Source: Anaerolineae bacterium
Lineage (GTDB): Bacteria; Chloroflexota; Anaerolineae; UBA4142; SHND01
Direction of reading: 5' to 3'
Assembly: GCA_021463195.1 (NCBI GenBank)
Contig: JAJTXZ010000010.1
Location: 1-64,000 of the forward strand
Length of the DNA stretch: 64,000 bases
Made by a program: the position numbers and the translations under genes. Positions 53,219 to 63,260 of the stretch are shown here, piece by piece. Each line of letters begins with the position of its first letter. The first letter of the stretch is position 1. The notes beneath the pieces were generated by a model that was given only the letters and a program-made list of their open reading frames with translations, was not told the origin of the DNA and did no database searches.

Positions 53219-53956
53219 TCAAGGTTTCAACACTTTGCCGAAACGGCGTTCGCGTTGATCATACGCGCGCAGCGCGTCATGCAGCGCTTGTTTATCAAAA
53301 TCGGGCCAAAAGGTCGGCGTCGAATAATATTCGGCGTATGCCGCTTGCCAAATTAAATAATTCGAGAGGCGCATTTCGCCGGCAGTGCGAATCACTAAAT
53401 CGGGATCGGGCGTGCCGCCGGTGTACAAATGTTGCGCAAAGAGTTCTTCGGTGATTTGGTCCGCCGCTACGCCCGTCGCCATGATTTTTTTTACGGCGTC
53501 AATAATTTCGGCGCGTCCGCCATAATTGAACGCGACATTGAGATTGAGACGTGTATTGTGCGCCGTCAGCGCGACCGCATCGGCAATCAATTTAACCAGT
53601 TTAGCGGAAAGTTGGTCGGTGCGTCCAAGATGCCGAATCCGCACGCCGTTCTTGTGGAGTTCGGGCGTCTCGCGTTGGATCGTCTGCTCGAGAATCGCCA
53701 TCAAACCGCGCACTTCGTCGAGAGGACGATTCCAATTCTCGGTTGAGAACGCGTAAATAGTGAGGTACTGAATCCCAAATTCCACCGCCGCGTTTAACAG
53801 AAGGCGGATATTTTCGACGCCGGCGCGATGTCCCATGATACGCGGCAAGCCGCGCGCTTGCGCCCAACGCCCGTTGCCATCCATAATGATTGCGACATGC
53901 GTGGGAATGCGCGCCAACGCGCGCGCGTTATTTGTTTGGTCCAAGACAGCAGCCAT
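53219..53956 (-). CDS. uppS: Isoprenyl transferase (undecaprenyl diphosphate synthase)
   Basis: A 245-residue cis-prenyltransferase that builds the lipid carrier for peptidoglycan. It shows [29 protein letters not shown] with the catalytic Asp, [31 protein letters not shown] and the substrate-binding [36 protein letters not shown]. The ATG at 53956 is taken as the start because residues before it are not conserved; it lacks a ribosome-binding site. It lies between frr and cdsA. Confidence 0.97.
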   Translation of the reverse strand: MAAVLDQTNNARALARIPTHVAIIMDGNGRWAQARGLPRIMGHRAGVENIRLLLNAAVEFGIQYLTIYAFSTENWNRPLDEVRGLMAILEQTIQRETPELHKNGVRIRHLGRTDQLSAKLVKLIADAVALTAHNTRLNLNVAFNYGGRAEIIDAVKKIMATGVAADQITEELFAQHLYTGGTPDPDLVIRTAGEMRLSNYLIWQAAYAEYYSTPTFWPDFDKQALHDALRAYDQRERRFGKVLKP

Positions 53957-54042
53957 TGGCTTGATGACTTTGATTTGAGATTTATGCTTTGAGCGCGCCG
54001 CGTGCGGCAAATCACAAAGCATAAATCCGCCATCATAAATGC

Positions 54043-54600
54043 CTACACTTCCATCACTTCTTCTTCTTTTTTCTTGCCCAACGCGTCCGCTTCGCCGGCG
54101 TATTTTTTCGTCACCTCGTCCAGCATCTCTTTGCCGCGTTTGTGCTGGTCTTCGGTAATCATCTTTTCCTTTTCCAGCTCTTCGAGGTCTTTGACGCCCT
54201 GATGCCGAATATTGCGGATGGCGATGTGTCCTTCCTCGACGCGTTTTTTAACCAGCTTGGTCATATCGCGGCGTCGTTCTTCGGTGAGCGGCGGCAGATT
54301 CAGGCGAATGACTTTGCCGTCATTATTGGGCGTCAAGCCGAGGTCGGACGCGAGCAGCGCTTTTTCAATCGCTTTGATTTGCGAAAGATCGTACGGCTTG
54401 ATCAGAATCTGACGCGCTTCCGGCACGCTTACGGACGCCAGTTGTTGCAGCGGCGTGGGCGTGCCATAATAATCTATCTTGAGCGGCTCGACCAAAGACG
54501 GCGAGGCGCGGCCCGTCCGCATCGCCTGAAAATCGCGTCGCATGGCGTCGAGCGCCTTTTTCATTTTTTCTTCGGCTTCTTTTTTTACGTCGTCTATCAT
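54043..54600 (-). CDS. frr: Ribosome recycling factor
   Basis: A 185-residue factor that, with EF-G, splits post-termination ribosomes. It shows [87 protein letters not shown] and the C-terminal helix region, all standard. No ribosome-binding site precedes the ATG, since the upstream stretch is a tandem-repeat block. The operon order pyrH-frr-uppS-cdsA is conserved. Confidence 0.98.
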   Translation of the reverse strand: MIDDVKKEAEEKMKKALDAMRRDFQAMRTGRASPSLVEPLKIDYYGTPTPLQQLASVSVPEARQILIKPYDLSQIKAIEKALLASDLGLTPNNDGKVIRLNLPPLTEERRRDMTKLVKKRVEEGHIAIRNIRHQGVKDLEELEKEKMITEDQHKRGKEMLDEVTKKYAGEADALGKKKEEEVMEV

Positions 54601-54605
54601 GATTA

Positions 54606-55505
<900 letters not shown>

Positions 55506-56102
55506 TTATTCCTCGCCCAAGCTGTACCGCACAAAGCGGCGCACCTGGATTTTTTCGCCGGTCTGGGCGCTCGCAGCTTTGACCAGCTGTTCAATCGTCT
55601 GCTTGTCGTCTTTGATATAAGGTTGGCGCAGCAAACAATTTTCCGCGTAATACTTGTCGAGTTTGCCCGTGACAATCTTTTCGATAATGTTTTCGGGCTT
55701 GCCTTCGGCGCGTGTCGCGTCCTCAAAAGTCTTTTTCGTCGCGGCGAGTTCATCTGCCGGAATACTTTCGGGACTGACGTATTTTGGATTCATCGCCGCG
55801 ATTTGCAGCGCGACCGCGTGCGCCACATCTTTGAATTGCGGCGTGCGCGCGACAAAATCGGTCTCGCAGTTGATTTCGACCATAACGCCGACTTTGCCGT
55901 TATGCACATACGTTTCGATGGCGCCATCTTGCGCGGTGCGTTCGGCGGCTTTTTTCTCGGCTTTGGCGATGCCTTTGGCTTTGAGAATGCTCAACGCCTT
56001 GTCAAAATCGCCGCCGGTCTCGTCCAAGGTCTTTTTCGCGTCGAGGATGCCCGCGCCCGTTTCTTCGCGCAATTTTTTTATGAGTTCAGCTTGTGTCGCC
56101 AT
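55506..56102 (-). CDS. tsf: Elongation factor Ts
   Basis: A 198-residue guanine-nucleotide exchange factor for EF-Tu, of the short form common outside Proteobacteria. It shows [44 protein letters not shown] (UBA-like), the core AQDGAIETYVHNGKVGVMVEINCETDFVARTPQFKDVAHAVALQIAAMNP, and the C-terminal LLRQPYIKDDKQTIEQLV. Its start codon overlaps the rpsB stop codon by one base (TAATG), so the two are translationally coupled. Confidence 0.98.
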   Translation of the reverse strand: MATQAELIKKLREETGAGILDAKKTLDETGGDFDKALSILKAKGIAKAEKKAAERTAQDGAIETYVHNGKVGVMVEINCETDFVARTPQFKDVAHAVALQIAAMNPKYVSPESIPADELAATKKTFEDATRAEGKPENIIEKIVTGKLDKYYAENCLLRQPYIKDDKQTIEQLVKAASAQTGEKIQVRRFVRYSLGEE

Positions 56103-56953
56103 TATTCACCTGTTACTTCCGCTGCGGCAGTTTCGGTCGTTTCCGCGGCGGCGTTGTTCGCGCTCAACAAATCGGAATCGCCCGGTTCGAATGAAAGCGC
56201 CTGTTCGAGTTCGCTTTGCAAATCGGCATGGACACCATCTTCGAGCTGTTCCGCCGCGACGACGCCGCGAATATTTTTCCCTTCGATGACGGCATCCGCG
56301 ATTTTGGCGGTGATGAGTTTGATGGCGCGAATCGCGTCGTCATTCGCGGGAATCGGATACGCAATCGGAAAAGGGTCCGAATTGGTGTCGCACAACGCGA
56401 CAATCGGAATTTCGAGCGTAGTCGCTTCGTGGATGGCGATTTGTTCATGCAATGTATCCACAATGAATAACATGCGCGGCAAACGTTTCATTTCGCGCAG
56501 TCCGCCGAGGCGCGTTTCGAGTTTGCCGAGTTCGCGCGTGAGCAAGAGCGCTTCTTTTTTCGGCAGCTTGTCCAGCTCGCCCATCGCTTGACGTTCTTCA
56601 AGCCGAATCATGTAATCGGCGCGCGCGCGGATCGTGCGAAAATTGGTGAGCGTGCCGCCGAGCCAACGATCGTTGACATAGGGCATGCCGCAGCGAACGG
56701 CTTCTTGTTGCGCCGTTTCTTGCGCTTGCTTTTTGGTGCCGACGAAAAGAATCATGCCGCCCTCGGCGACCATATCGCGGACGACTTTGTATGCCTCTTC
56801 GAGGCGGCTCATCGTTTGTTGCAAATCAATAATGTGAATGCCGTTGCGCTGCGTGAAAATGAACGGTTTCATGCGCGGATTCCAACGGCGCGTGCGGTGT
56901 CCAAAATGAACCCCCGCTTCAAGCAGGGATTTCATGGGCAGGATGCTTGCCAT
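56102..56953 (-). CDS. rpsB: 30S ribosomal protein S2
   Basis: A 283-residue S2 protein. It shows [81 protein letters not shown] and [30 protein letters not shown]. An acidic, Ala/Thr/Glu-rich C-terminal extension (about 225-283) is longer than in E. coli, as seen in several Gram-positive-type lineages. The ATG is preceded by GGAG. Confidence 0.98.
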   Translation of the reverse strand: MASILPMKSLLEAGVHFGHRTRRWNPRMKPFIFTQRNGIHIIDLQQTMSRLEEAYKVVRDMVAEGGMILFVGTKKQAQETAQQEAVRCGMPYVNDRWLGGTLTNFRTIRARADYMIRLEERQAMGELDKLPKKEALLLTRELGKLETRLGGLREMKRLPRMLFIVDTLHEQIAIHEATTLEIPIVALCDTNSDPFPIAYPIPANDDAIRAIKLITAKIADAVIEGKNIRGVVAAEQLEDGVHADLQSELEQALSFEPGDSDLLSANNAAAETTETAAAEVTGE

Positions 56954-57096
56954 GCGGCTCCTTTGTGTTTTTGCGGGACGTTGGAACGTCTCGCCTACGA
57001 CTTGATTTCACCGCGCGCATTGCATTTTTTGGGCGCAACACACACGCGGCGGGAGACAAGTCTGATTAGTTTTGACGTTGCGCTCAAGCGCAACAG
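56954..57096 (-). promoter_or_regulatory. Structured 5' leader of rpsB
   Basis: About 140 bases separate the deduced transcription start from the rpsB ATG. Two clear stems are present: GTTGCGC/GCGCAAC (57077-57094) right after the start, and GCGGGACGTT/AACGTCTCGC (56973-56994) 20 bases before the start codon. S2 is known to autoregulate rpsB through leader RNAs in other phyla, so a similar role is possible here. No terminator is visible. Confidence 0.4.
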
Positions 57097-57102
57097 CCCG
57101 TC

Positions 57103-57108
57103 ATTATA
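57103..57108 (-). promoter_or_regulatory. -10 box of the rpsB operon
   Basis: TATAAT on the minus strand. The -35 region is poor (TTTGCT at about 16 bases). It sets the start of the rpsB leader at about 57096. Confidence 0.55.
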
Positions 57109-57151
57109 TGCGAAATGCGGTTTTAGCAAAGTTTCGGATTGAGGTAAAAGA

Positions 57152-57181
57152 TTGACGCTGTAAAAGAAATCAACGTATAAT
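57152..57181 (+). promoter_or_regulatory. Promoter of plsC, giving a leaderless message
   Basis: TTGACG (57152-57157), an 18-base spacer and TATAAT (57176-57181). The plsC ATG at 57192 is only 10 bases downstream, so the transcript would carry about four bases before the start codon. Confidence 0.75.
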
Positions 57182-57191
57182 CCGCGCAGCT

Positions 57192-57971
57192 ATGGCAAAC
57201 GTTTCCGCATCGCCCGCCGCATCGGATATTCCCGGCTTGATTTTTCAACCGCGGCAGTTGGACGCGACGTGGCATCTCTGGTTTATGCGCTTTATAAGTT
57301 GGCTGATGCTCACCACGTTTCATTGGTATTTTCCAATGCGGATTGAAGGCATGGAAAATATTCCGCGCCAAGGACCGTTATTCGTGATTGCCAATCACTT
57401 GAGCGTCATGGATATTCCGACCGTCGGCGCGATTCTGACGCGGCGCGGTTGGCATCCCGGCGTCAATATGTTTGGCATCGCGAAACAAGAGATTTTCCTA
57501 AAACGTTTTTCGCGAATAGCCGTCGGTTTGATTGGCATGTTTCCGATTCAACGCAATCAAGTGGACCTGAATGCGATGCGGATCATATTGACGATTTTGC
57601 GGCGCGGCGATTTATTGGGCATTGCGCCCGAAGGCACGCGCAGTCCGACGGGCCATTTACAGCTGTTTCAGCCCGGCGTCGCCAAAATCGTCATCCAAAA
57701 GCGCGTGCCCATTTTGCCGTTTGGCGTTAGCGGCGTCGAAAAGGTGATGCCGATTGGTTCGCGTTTCCCGCGCCGCGTGCCGGTTACGCTGCGCATAGGC
57801 GCGGTCTTTGAATTGTCAGAATATTATGACCAAGTTTTGACGACAGAAATTTTGGAGCGCGCGGCGTGGGAGATGCGCGCGCGCGTAGCGGAACTGTTGC
57901 CCGAATGGATGCGCGAATTGCCGCCGGATGACGCGCAAGTGCGCTTTGGCAGCGTCCTTTCACGAACATAA
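57192..57971 (+). CDS. plsC: 1-acyl-sn-glycerol-3-phosphate acyltransferase
   Basis: A 259-residue PlsC-family enzyme that acylates lysophosphatidate in phospholipid synthesis. It shows the NHxxxxD motif (ANHLSVMDIPTVG), a substrate-binding segment (GLIGMFPIQRNQVD), the EGTRS motif (GIAPEGTRSPTGHL) and VPILPFGVSG. A hydrophobic stretch near residues 35-55 can anchor it in the membrane. No ribosome-binding site is present, consistent with leaderless translation from the promoter 10 bases upstream. It is convergent with the SulP gene. Confidence 0.92.
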   Translation: MANVSASPAASDIPGLIFQPRQLDATWHLWFMRFISWLMLTTFHWYFPMRIEGMENIPRQGPLFVIANHLSVMDIPTVGAILTRRGWHPGVNMFGIAKQEIFLKRFSRIAVGLIGMFPIQRNQVDLNAMRIILTILRRGDLLGIAPEGTRSPTGHLQLFQPGVAKIVIQKRVPILPFGVSGVEKVMPIGSRFPRRVPVTLRIGAVFELSEYYDQVLTTEILERAAWEMRARVAELLPEWMRELPPDDAQVRFGSVLSRT

Positions 57972-58001
57972 AAAAAGCGCTGCCAAGCAGCGCTTTTTTA
58001 T
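57970..58001. terminator. Bidirectional intrinsic terminator
   Basis: GCGCTGC (57977-57983) and GCAGCGC (57987-57993) form a stem with flanking A and T runs. It sits between convergent plsC and sulP-type genes and overlaps both stop regions. Confidence 0.92.
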
Positions 58002-59674
58002 TACGCCTGAATTTCGCTTGCCGCGAGAATAGCTTGATCGGCGCTCCAAAAAAAATTCTGCTCGCCAATCTCGCGCGTCAAGTGCGAACGGTCAAGATAT
58101 TTTTTCACGGCGGGTTGTACCGCGCACAACAACAATTTTCCGCCGTGCTTGTGCTGCCGTTCCAGCGCCTCCTCAATAAATTCCAAGCCGCTCAAATCCA
58201 ACAGCGGGACGCCGCGCATCGAAAAAATGACAATCAGTTTCGGATCGCGTCCCAACTCTTCCGTTGCTTTGCGCAAGGTCGCGGCAGCGCCAAAAAAAAG
58301 CGGACCCGTCAAATACGCAATGCGAATATGTTCGTGCGCCCCATTCAAGCGAATCCCGCGCGCTTCCAAAATTTCCACATCCACGTCACTGAGCGTCACA
58401 TTAATCGTCGCAATTTGATTGATGAATAACATGGCGCTCAATGCCACGCCCAGAATAACCGCTTGCGTTAAATCCAAATACGCGGTCGCAACCATCGTAA
58501 TCAAGAACGCCGCAATCGCGCTCTTGAAGCGATGGCGAAACATCCAACGAATTTCATGCCATTCGTTCATGCGAACCGCCGTCACCATCAAAACGCCGGA
58601 CAATGCCGCCAATGGAATTTGGCCAATCAACGGCGCCAAGAGAAACGCCGCCGCGAGCAAAAACAAGGCGTGGAAAATACTCGTCAAACGCGTCTGTCCA
58701 CCACTGGCAACCCCAACGCTGGAACGCGCAATCGCAGCCGTTGCAGGCACACCTCCAAAAAATGGAATCACGATGTTGCCGATGCCTTGCGCGAGCAATT
58801 CTTGATTGCTATCCATTTTTTTTCCGGTCGCGTTGCCGCAGACCGCGCCGCACAGTAATGATTCGATTCCGCCGAGCGCGGCAACACTCAACGCCGGCAC
58901 CAACAAATTGGGCAGCGCTTGGACCGTCTGCGCGTTGAAAAATGTCGCAAACGTCAAACGATTTTCCAAAATGAGCGTGCGTGGGATTTCACCAATCACA
59001 GGTTCTTGAAATTGAAACACGTACGCGGTGAGCATCGCCAGTCCAATTCCAATCAAGGAACCCGGCACGCGCTTGGTCACCGCCTTGGGCAATAAAACCA
59101 TTGCCGCGATGACAATGCCGCCAGTCACCATCGTCTGCCAATTCGGTACATAGTTGAATTGCAGAATGTTCCACAATTTCGCTAACGCATTTTCCGCGCT
59201 CGGCGTCTGCACGCCGAGCAAACTGTCCAGTTGTCCAACGAAAATAATAATCGCAATCCCGCTCGTAAAGCCCGTGACGACGGGGCGCGGAATAAACGAG
59301 ACAATATGCCCCAGCCGAAAGATGCCCACCAACAGAATGAGGATGCCCGCGATGACGCCGACAATCCAAATTCCTTCTAGCCCGTACTTGGCGGCGAGCA
59401 AAATCAAAACCGCGCTCATCGCGCCGGTGGGTCCGGAAATCTGATACGGCGCGCCGGATAACCCGCCAATCAAAAGGCCCGCGAGAATTGCGGTGACAAG
59501 CCCGGCGGCCGCATCCGCGCCCGAAGCAATCCCAAATGCCAATGCCAGCGGCAACGCGACCGCGCCGACGGTAATTCCTGCGAGTAAATCTTTTTGAAGA
59601 GCTGTCGCGTTATAGCCGCGAAATTCGTCGCGTACGAGTTTAACAAAAGAAAAGTTCATAGCATCCCTATTCAA
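58001..59674 (-). CDS. SulP-family anion transporter with STAS domain
   Basis: A 557-residue inorganic-anion transporter. The membrane domain (about 15-420, 12-14 helices) has the SulP signature near the start (ITVGAVALPLALAFGIASGADAAAGLVTAILAGLLIGGLSGAPYQISGPTGAM) and the IGNIVIPFFGGVPATAAIARS motif. A cytoplasmic STAS domain follows (about 440-550, LTGPLFFGAAATLRK and FSMRGVPLLDLSGLEFIEEAL). The substrate could be sulfate, bicarbonate or another anion. Its start overlaps the end of the ArsR-type gene (ATGA), so the regulator and transporter form one unit. Confidence 0.92.
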   Translation of the reverse strand: MNRDAMNFSFVKLVRDEFRGYNATALQKDLLAGITVGAVALPLALAFGIASGADAAAGLVTAILAGLLIGGLSGAPYQISGPTGAMSAVLILLAAKYGLEGIWIVGVIAGILILLVGIFRLGHIVSFIPRPVVTGFTSGIAIIIFVGQLDSLLGVQTPSAENALAKLWNILQFNYVPNWQTMVTGGIVIAAMVLLPKAVTKRVPGSLIGIGLAMLTAYVFQFQEPVIGEIPRTLILENRLTFATFFNAQTVQALPNLLVPALSVAALGGIESLLCGAVCGNATGKKMDSNQELLAQGIGNIVIPFFGGVPATAAIARSSVGVASGGQTRLTSIFHALFLLAAAFLLAPLIGQIPLAALSGVLMVTAVRMNEWHEIRWMFRHRFKSAIAAFLITMVATAYLDLTQAVILGVALSAMLFINQIATINVTLSDVDVEILEARGIRLNGAHEHIRIAYLTGPLFFGAAATLRKATEELGRDPKLIVIFSMRGVPLLDLSGLEFIEEALERQHKHGGKLLLCAVQPAVKKYLDRSHLTREIGEQNFFWSADQAILAASEIQA

Positions 59675-60051
59675 CGCGTTGTCCGCTGTGCCGCGCGTTT
59701 GTTTTTTCGTTTTGCTTCCAGGCGCGGTTCGCGACTGGCTTGTTTGAGCATCGCTTGGGTGTCAATCAAATGATTGTTAAAAATGCGGCGCGCCACGGCA
59801 AGCAGTTCAAAAATCTGCGGATCGCGGACGCTGTACAAAACACTTGTGCCCGCTCTGCGCGCTTCGACGATATTTTTACCGCGCAGCACCGCAAGTTGTT
59901 GCGAGACCGCCGAAGGTTCGATTTCCAGATGCGCCTGAAGTTCCGTGACGCTCTTTTCGCCGGACTGCAGGAACTCGAGAAGTTTGAGCCGCGCCGGATG
60001 GCCCAGCGCTCTAAAAAATTCGGCTTTGAATTGACGGATTGGGTCGCGCAT
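59671..60051 (-). CDS. ArsR-family winged-helix transcriptional regulator
   Basis: A 126-residue repressor-type protein. The ArsR fold is seen as IRQFKAEFFRALGHPARLKLLEFLQSGEKSVTELQAHLEIEPSAVSQQLAVLRGKNIVEARRAGTSVLYSVRDPQIFELLAVARRIF. The usual ELCVCDL metal-binding box is replaced by SVTELQAHL, without Cys, so arsenic or metal sensing at that site is unlikely. It is coupled to the SulP gene by ATGA overlap, as in other SulP-ArsR pairs, and probably controls it. The C-terminal tail is basic (KRKNKRAAQRTTR). Confidence 0.9.
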   Translation of the reverse strand: MRDPIRQFKAEFFRALGHPARLKLLEFLQSGEKSVTELQAHLEIEPSAVSQQLAVLRGKNIVEARRAGTSVLYSVRDPQIFELLAVARRIFNNHLIDTQAMLKQASREPRLEAKRKNKRAAQRTTR

Positions 60052-60179
60052 GTACGCCCTCTTTTCTCAAACGAGAATTTCAATTCCCGCAAATATGCAG
60101 ATGTTTATATATTCGAAAATTATTGTATTTGAAATCGCGGCGCCGTCAAACCAACGGACGTCGCGGGGGGGCGCGCAAA

Positions 60180-60205
60180 GGGGGCGCGCCTTCCGGCGCG
60201 CCCCC
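60180..60205. other. Very stable GC hairpin between arsR and DUF2237 genes
   Basis: GGGGGCGCGCC (60180-60190) pairs with GGCGCGCCCC (60195-60204) around TTCC. No T tract follows on either strand, so it may be a non-canonical terminator for the gatC-GT-gatA-DUF2237 unit, or a pause or stability element. Confidence 0.45.
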
Positions 60206-60238
60206 CGAGGGTCGTTCGGGCGAATGAATGGCGGAAGG

Positions 60239-60628
60239 TTATTTATCCACCGCGTATTTTTTCAATTCTTCCAACGTTACCACATTGAGCGCGCTGCGGT
60301 GCGTGGCGCGCAAAATGACGGGCGGCGCGACGCCCGCTTCCAACGCCTCGCGCCAACGATATACGCCGAGACACCATTTATCGCCCGGCGCGAGTCCGGG
60401 AAAATCATATTCGGGCGCGGGGGTGGTCAAGTCGTTGCCGCGCGCGCGCGTAAAGTCCAAAAATTCTTGCGTCATTTGCGCGCACACGACATGCCGCCCC
60501 AAATCCTGTTCGCCGGTGTCGCAACCTCCGCTGCGATAAAAACCGGTCAGAGGTTGAAAACAACACGCTTCCAGAAAACCGCCCAACACATTTTTGGGTT
60601 CGAGATGTCCATTCGAGCCGGGGTGCAT
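60239..60628 (-). CDS. DUF2237 family protein
   Basis: A 129-residue soluble protein with the DUF2237 core: KNVLGGFLEACCFQPLTGFYRSGGCDTGEQDLGRHVVCAQMTQEFLDF, then GNDLTTPAPEYDFPGLAPGDKWCLGVYRWREALEAGVAPPVILRATHRSALNVV. Conserved Cys and His residues suggest metal binding; the function is unknown. The ATG at 60628 follows GGAG, so the longer frame upstream (through gatA in another frame) is spurious. It is 8 bases after gatA and belongs to its operon. Confidence 0.9.
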   Translation of the reverse strand: MHPGSNGHLEPKNVLGGFLEACCFQPLTGFYRSGGCDTGEQDLGRHVVCAQMTQEFLDFTRARGNDLTTPAPEYDFPGLAPGDKWCLGVYRWREALEAGVAPPVILRATHRSALNVVTLEELKKYAVDK

Positions 60629-60636
60629 AACGTCTC

Positions 60637-62124
60637 CTACAAAACCGGTTTGCGCGTATGCCAATCTGTCGTTTGTTCGTACGCGTGCGCCACGCGCAGC
60701 ATCTTTGCTTCGTCGAACGCGCGCGCCATGATTTGCAAACCGATGGGCAAGCCCGCGCCAAAACCGCCGGGAATACAAAGCGCCGGAATGCCTGCCAAGG
60801 GCTGCGCGAGCGTGAATAAATCCGCCAGATACATTTGCAGCGGGTCGTCTATTTTCTCGCCGATACGAAACGCGGGCGTCGGCGCGGCGGCGCTGACCAG
60901 CACATCCACTTGATTGAACGCCTGATCGAAATCGTGTTTGATGAGCGTGCGCGTCTTTTGCGCTTTGAGATAGTACGCGTCGTAATAGCCCGCGCTCAAC
61001 GCGTATGTGCCGAGCATGATGCGGCGTTTCACTTCGGCGCCGAAACCGCGGCCGCGTGTCGCGCGCAGCACGTCCCATACATCGCCCGGCGTGTCCGCGC
61101 GCGCGCCGTATTTCACGCCGTCATAGCGCGCGAGATTCGCGGAGGCTTCAGCGGGCGCGAGCAAATAATAAGTTGGCAGCGCGTATTGGGTGTGCGGCAA
61201 ACTGATTTCGTGAATCTCCGCGCCCAATGTTTCGAGATGCGCCAACGCCGCGCGCAACGCCGCTTCGACCTCGCGCGCCATCCCTTTGACAAAATATTCG
61301 CGCGGCGCGCCCACGCGCACGCCAGTCAGTCTCAAGTCTCCGGTCTCCAGACCGGCAAGATAGTTTGGCGCTGGCATATCCACCGTTGTCGCATCGCGGG
61401 GGTCAACGCCTGCGATGACGTCAAGAATTAGCGCCGCGTCACGCACATCTTTGGTCATCGGTCCCACCTGATCGAGCGATGACGCGAATGCAATGACGCC
61501 CCAACGCGATACGCGTCCGTAACTGGGACGCAAACCGACCGTATTGGTCAGACTCGCGGGTTGGCGCACACTGCCGCCCGTGTCGGTGCCGAGCGCGAAA
61601 ATGCCTTCGTCCGCCGCCAACGCTGCCGCGCTGCCGCCGCTCGAACCGCCGGGCACGCGTTCCAAAGCCCATGGGTTGCGCGTGACGCCAAACGCGGAAT
61701 TTTCGGTCGAAGAACCCATCGCAAACTCATCAAGATTTGTTTTGCCAATGAGATGCGCGCCCGCCGCGTTTAATTTTTCAATCACTGTCGCGTCATAGAC
61801 CGGCGTAAAATTTTCCAACATGCGCGAGCCAGCGGTGGTGACGACATCCCGCGTCGAAATCACATCCTTGATGGACATTGGCACGCCGAGGAGGGGGGGG
61901 GGCGTTTCGCCGTCGCGCCGCGCCGCCATCAACCGCGCATCGGCGGCGCGCGCGTCAGTCAGCGCGCGCTCTGCCGTGACATTCAGATACGCGTGAATTT
62001 TTTTATCAACGGCGGAAATGCGTTCCAAGATCGCGCGCGTCAATTCGACGGACGAAATTTCGCCTTGCCGCAAGAGCGCTGCCGCGCGGCACGCGGTCAG
62101 CTGTTCGAGCCGAGTTTCAAGCAT
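60637..62124 (-). CDS. gatA: Asp-tRNA(Asn)/Glu-tRNA(Gln) amidotransferase subunit A
   Basis: A 495-residue amidase that supplies ammonia from glutamine to mischarged tRNA within GatCAB. It has the Ser-Ser-Lys triad context with Lys86 in GVPMSIKDVI and the RVPGGSSGGSAAALAADE nucleophile loop, followed by FALGTDTGGSVRQPASL. An unusual Pro-Pro-Pro insert (about 75-77), encoded by a 10-G tract (plus 61893-61902), sits just before the first motif. It overlaps the glycosyltransferase gene by 8 bases. gatB is not in the window. Confidence 0.97.
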   Translation of the reverse strand: MLETRLEQLTACRAAALLRQGEISSVELTRAILERISAVDKKIHAYLNVTAERALTDARAADARLMAARRDGETPPPLLGVPMSIKDVISTRDVVTTAGSRMLENFTPVYDATVIEKLNAAGAHLIGKTNLDEFAMGSSTENSAFGVTRNPWALERVPGGSSGGSAAALAADEGIFALGTDTGGSVRQPASLTNTVGLRPSYGRVSRWGVIAFASSLDQVGPMTKDVRDAALILDVIAGVDPRDATTVDMPAPNYLAGLETGDLRLTGVRVGAPREYFVKGMAREVEAALRAALAHLETLGAEIHEISLPHTQYALPTYYLLAPAEASANLARYDGVKYGARADTPGDVWDVLRATRGRGFGAEVKRRIMLGTYALSAGYYDAYYLKAQKTRTLIKHDFDQAFNQVDVLVSAAAPTPAFRIGEKIDDPLQMYLADLFTLAQPLAGIPALCIPGGFGAGLPIGLQIMARAFDEAKMLRVAHAYEQTTDWHTRKPVL

Positions 62125-63259
62125 ACGCGTTGGGAGAGAGCGGATAATTTAATTGAGCGTAGAGTTGAACGAGTTTGTCCAGATTGCCTTGCAGCGAATA
62201 TTGTTCCACGACGCGCGCCCGCGAGCGGCGGCGCAATTCCTCGCGAAATTCCGGAAACTCGACAAGTTGGCGCAGCGCGAGCGGCAACTGCGCTTCCAAG
62301 TGTTCGACGTCAATGACAATGCCCGCGCCGCGCAGCGCTTCGCCGTCCGCGCCGACATCCGTGGCAATCACCGCCGCGCCGCTTGCCATCGCTTCGAGCA
62401 TCGCGAGCGAGAGCGCTTCGATGGACGACGGTAAAACGTTAATATCGGACGAGCGCAGAATGCGTTGAATTTCGCGCGGGTCGCCGATGTGTCCGAGAAA
62501 GAGAATGCGCGGGTCGTCGCTGTATTTGCGGCGCAAACGCCCATAATCCGAGCCATCGCCCGCCACGACCAAAACATGGTCATCCGGCAAATCCAATGAC
62601 GTGAACGCTTCGCACAACGCGCCGACATTTTTTTCCGGATCCACGCGTCCGACATAGGAAACGAGCAAACGCGCGCCGATTTCGCGTTTATAGTCCGCGG
62701 GCCCAGGATGATACGCGTTGATATCAATGCCATTGGGTATCACATGAATTTGCGCGTGTTCGACGCCGTAACGGTGCAGCATCCGTTTTTGTGTTTCGGA
62801 AAAGACGATTACGGCATCATATTTGTCAAGGGTGTTGACATAGATGCGATAGACCACGCGCATTGCGGTGCCCCAAAACGAACGTGGCTGGCCGTACGGC
62901 ATATGCACGGTGGCGACGGCGGGAATATTGTATGCATGGCACAATTCGGGAATGGCTGAATCGAGATTCGAGAACGAGAGCGAGACGTGCGCGACAGCGG
63001 GGAGTTCCAGGCGCAAAATATTTTTGATGGTGCGCTCCGCTTGCAGCGACGCGACGGTCGCGCGTTTCATAATATCCAACGCGCCGATACGCACCGCGCG
63101 CACATTGGGCGGCGTGACTAGATGGCGTTCGCGCGTGGCGTGATAAAAAAAGACCACCTCCACCTGACGCTGGCTCAAGCCGTTAAGCATCATGCGCGAA
63201 TAGGTGATGATTCCATTGCGGCGCGCGCTGGCGACATGTCCGAACCAGGCAATCTTCAT
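62117..63259 (-). CDS. Group 1 (GT4) glycosyltransferase
   Basis: A 380-residue GT-B-fold glycosyltransferase. N-terminal MKIAWFGHVASARRNGIITYSRMMLNGLSQRQVEVVFFY is followed by VHMPYGQPRSFWG, then HVIPNGIDINAYHPGP, VSYVGRVDPEKNVGALCEAFTSL, RILFLGHIGDPREIQRILRSSDINVLPSSIEALSLAMLEAMASGAAVIATDVGADGEAL, the donor-binding E-x7-E region of GT4 enzymes. The acceptor is unknown. It lies between gatC (1-base gap) and gatA (8-base overlap), which is unusual. Confidence 0.93.
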   Translation of the reverse strand: MKIAWFGHVASARRNGIITYSRMMLNGLSQRQVEVVFFYHATRERHLVTPPNVRAVRIGALDIMKRATVASLQAERTIKNILRLELPAVAHVSLSFSNLDSAIPELCHAYNIPAVATVHMPYGQPRSFWGTAMRVVYRIYVNTLDKYDAVIVFSETQKRMLHRYGVEHAQIHVIPNGIDINAYHPGPADYKREIGARLLVSYVGRVDPEKNVGALCEAFTSLDLPDDHVLVVAGDGSDYGRLRRKYSDDPRILFLGHIGDPREIQRILRSSDINVLPSSIEALSLAMLEAMASGAAVIATDVGADGEALRGAGIVIDVEHLEAQLPLALRQLVEFPEFREELRRRSRARVVEQYSLQGNLDKLVQLYAQLNYPLSPNAYA

Positions 63260-63260
63260 T

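Noticed and set aside
60629-61078. An upstream extension of the DUF2237 frame
   Set aside because: It overlaps gatA in another frame, has no family similarity, and the ATG at 60628 has a good ribosome-binding site.
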